Source of the DNA: Arenibacter palladensis
Lineage (GTDB): Bacteria; Bacteroidota; Bacteroidia; Flavobacteriales; Flavobacteriaceae
Length of the DNA stretch: 64,000 nucleotides
Assembly: GCF_900129275.1 (NCBI RefSeq)
Contig: NZ_FQUX01000001.1
Span: forward strand, 992,001 to 1,056,000
Reading direction: 5' to 3'
Below the pieces are notes generated by a model, which was not told the origin of the DNA, did no database searches, and saw only the letters and a list, made by a program, of their open reading frames with translations. Shown here piece after piece: positions 62,136 through 64,000 of this stretch; position 1 is the first letter of the stretch; every line of letters begins with the position of its first letter. Made by a program: the position numbers and the translations under genes.

Positions 62136-64000
62136 CTAGTCGTTCACATATTTTATTTCATATCCTTTTTGATAAATATCACCTGGTGTTCTGTAAATCA
62201 GCTGTGCCTTAAAACTACCTAGGGGCAAGGGAGGAAAGGGACTTTCAATTAAATATTTGTACCTTTCATACTGAGAAATATTGCCATCACTTCCATAATA
62301 TCTATTTAGGATTTTATCTCTTAAATAGACCATGTCCACTTTATATTGATACGGTAAATTATATACATAGGGAATCCTGTTTTTCACCCATGATGAATTA
62401 GGGTTGTTCTCCAGATTAGCCAAATATTCATTGCCTATATAAAATGAACGGACAGGGGGTAATCCTAGTAGAGCTTCGTCCCGATTCACACTAATGTCAC
62501 CATCAAGGGGGTAATTTTCATAAATAAGTGGGTATATTTTCTTTTTATAATAGGAATCGTCCAATATTGCTTGGGGGTATACCAAGGGTTTGGAATTGGT
62601 ATATTTTCCTCCCAAGACTTCTAATTTTTCCAAATATTCATAGTCGGCTACCTTAACGGATAAGGAATGAACATCTGCAAAGATGTAGTTGGTAAGGTTA
62701 TTGGTAACCGTTAATTCCTTCACTTTGTCCTTAAAGCTAGGATGCTTGCTAGTTTTGAAGCCATAATCCAAAATGGATTTGGGTGCTCCGTTGGAAATGG
62801 TAATATTGGCAGCTTTTTTGTTGGAAACTACGGCACTACCGGAGATGTTTCTCGTATCCTGGTTTCCAGTGAAAGGGTCAAACCAATTTGTATCCCCGCT
62901 TTCTTGATCGGCAAGGGTTTCTGTGTTTTCTACAATTATTTCGGTCTTAATATCCGACCCTGGAGGGAAAGCCAGTAAATTTAATTTGTAACTGGAATTT
63001 AGGGACATGCCTTCTGGCACTTCATAAAATACAGTGGCTTTTGATCTGTCGTAAGTCAAATTTGTTCGGGTACCTAGATTACTAGTCGAAGAAACAAACT
63101 CTGCCCTTGTTTCAAATCCGCTGTCGAAGAGATAATTCTGGGGAGTTTTCATTTTAACATATCCCTTGCTATATTCTTCCGGATAAAAACTTTGTTGTTC
63201 AATGACGGGATACATATAGGCTATATTTTCCAATGGAATATAGTCCGGGGCGCGATCTGTTTTAAAAGTGATTTCTTTTTTTTCTATTACTAGTTTGCCA
63301 TTTTCAACCATTGTTTGATAAGTGCCCCCAATTTTCTCATCAAAGCTAACTTCGACCACCACCTTGACTTCCTTTTCTGAGGGCAGGGTTTCATTTGGTT
63401 TAAAAGTAACTGCATCATTTGTATCGTTCCATTCCAACTCTCCTTTCAATTGTTCCCCTTCGGAAGTGACGGTAAAATTTTTCAATTGTAATTTGAAAGT
63501 ACGGACCCCATCATCCAACTCAACTTTAAAATCTGAATTGGCGGCATAATTGAAAACGGCTTGAGGGGCGGTAAAAACCGAAATATCGTCACTATTATCC
63601 TTGGGTGACACATCCGATATCATGGGAACACCAACTGCATTATTAATATTTTCCAACTCACATTCCTCACCAACTTCAACTTTTAATCGCATTCGACCTG
63701 AAACGAGTCCCCCTAAAATTTTGTAATACATACCTACATAGCCTTGAAAATAAGCCGGATTTGGGAATTGACCCCGTAACATTGCGGCAACACCTGCCTC
63801 AGCAATAGGGAATTTACCTTTAATAAAGGCTAGGTCTACCTTCACTCCAAATTCTCCATATAGATAGGCATAAACTTGCCCCATAGAGTACCAGCCATTA
63901 TTGCCTATGGGACCATGACGCCCAACACATTTTGCATTTGGATAGTAAGCGTGCATCACGTCAAAGCCTGCTCCCAGCTCTACAAAGGCGTAGAAAATTA
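62136..64000 (-). CDS. Large exported protein of unknown function, C-terminal part (5' end outside window)
   Basis: The reading frame is open through the window edge at 64000, so the N-terminus is missing; a GTG at 63959 is only an internal codon (upstream in-frame residues read FVELGAGFDV). About 621 residues are visible. The first ~110 have aromatic/Gly-rich sequence (WYSMGQVYAYLYGEFGVKVDLAFIKG, AAMLRGQFPNPAYFQGYVGMYY), which suggests a beta-rich outer-membrane or surface module. Residues ~130-270 look like a Big-type Ig domain (ISDVSPKDNSDDI, FKPNETLPSEKEVKVVVEV). The rest contains YMYPVIEQQSFYPEEYSKGYVKM and a C-terminal QLIYRTPGDIYQKGYEIKYVND. No family is recognised. It lies 31 bp upstream of the FN3 gene, as first visible member of the operon. 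Confidence 0.75.
   Translation of the reverse strand, partial: IFYAFVELGAGFDVMHAYYPNAKCVGRHGPIGNNGWYSMGQVYAYLYGEFGVKVDLAFIKGKFPIAEAGVAAMLRGQFPNPAYFQGYVGMYYKILGGLVSGRMRLKVEVGEECELENINNAVGVPMISDVSPKDNSDDISVFTAPQAVFNYAANSDFKVELDDGVRTFKLQLKNFTVTSEGEQLKGELEWNDTNDAVTFKPNETLPSEKEVKVVVEVSFDEKIGGTYQTMVENGKLVIEKKEITFKTDRAPDYIPLENIAYMYPVIEQQSFYPEEYSKGYVKMKTPQNYLFDSGFETRAEFVSSTSNLGTRTNLTYDRSKATVFYEVPEGMSLNSSYKLNLLAFPPGSDIKTEIIVENTETLADQESGDTNWFDPFTGNQDTRNISGSAVVSNKKAANITISNGAPKSILDYGFKTSKHPSFKDKVKELTVTNNLTNYIFADVHSLSVKVADYEYLEKLEVLGGKYTNSKPLVYPQAILDDSYYKKKIYPLIYENYPLDGDISVNRDEALLGLPPVRSFYIGNEYLANLENNPNSSWVKNRIPYVYNLPYQYKVDMVYLRDKILNRYYGSDGNISQYERYKYLIESPFPPLPLGSFKAQLIYRTPGDIYQKGYEIKYVND

Overview
The window looks like chromosomal DNA of a marine-type member of the Flavobacteriaceae (Bacteroidota). 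It is AT-rich. It carries TonB-dependent receptors with carboxypeptidase-like N-terminal domains, a SusC/SusD pair, DUF4270 and DUF5689 lipoproteins, a secreted SprB-repeat protein with a type IX secretion (T9SS) sorting tail, and promoter candidates of the Bacteroidota form TAnnTTTG. I see no tRNA, rRNA, CRISPR array, insertion sequence, prophage or integration site. The genus cannot be fixed from the sequence alone; Arenibacter, Maribacter or Zobellia relatives are plausible.

Left part (1-21800): a truncated TonB-dependent receptor with a DUF5689/lamin-tail lipoprotein; a four-PAS histidine kinase with a stand-alone receiver; an ankyrin protein; an omega-amidase-like nitrilase; an Ig-like lipoprotein; a ComF-type protein; a membrane-anchored coiled-coil protein; glycyl-tRNA synthetase; an S41 peptidase; a ferric-siderophore-type receptor; exonuclease III; a mono-haem/FG-GAP protein; an aldo/keto reductase followed by a possible 35-residue membrane microprotein; and RadA.

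Middle (22000-37720): mostly housekeeping. The pantothenate genes panC and panD are followed by a flippase-like membrane protein and an esterase-fold protein whose nucleophile position is Asp instead of Ser. Divergent from panC lie a single-domain GT5 protein, a DUF4270 lipoprotein with a thrombospondin-3-like calcium segment, and glmS. Next come a TonB receptor paired with an SGNH-hydrolase lipoprotein, then atpD-atpC with an unusually short epsilon subunit. A GC-rich structured intergenic element follows at about 37832-37913.

Right part (37970-64000): accessory functions. A minus-strand block encodes a VOC protein, a serine hydrolase, an S1-type sulfatase, an ABM monooxygenase, an exported Gfo/Idh/MocA oxidoreductase and an exported amidohydrolase. 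It looks like catabolism of a sulfated or modified sugar or aromatic compound, but the substrate is unknown. A plus-strand cluster follows: SusC, SusD, a large FG-GAP/ASPIC-UnbV lipoprotein and a seven-haem cytochrome c. It is preceded by a set of TTAACATA half-sites and a promoter-like motif. The last 10 kb on the minus strand hold three tightly spaced genes for large exported proteins: one unknown and cut by the window edge, one multi-FN3, and one SprB-repeat T9SS protein.

The most notable observations are: (1) the SprB protein is built from five copies of a three-domain unit with a strictly alternating cysteine pattern; (2) a nutrient-uptake SusCD operon appears coupled to a multihaem cytochrome, and a separate gene fuses the same kinds of parts; (3) a phased operator-like repeat array lies upstream of susC; (4) a palindrome surrounds the likely glmS promoter; (5) a structured GC-rich intergenic element follows the gene downstream of atpC.
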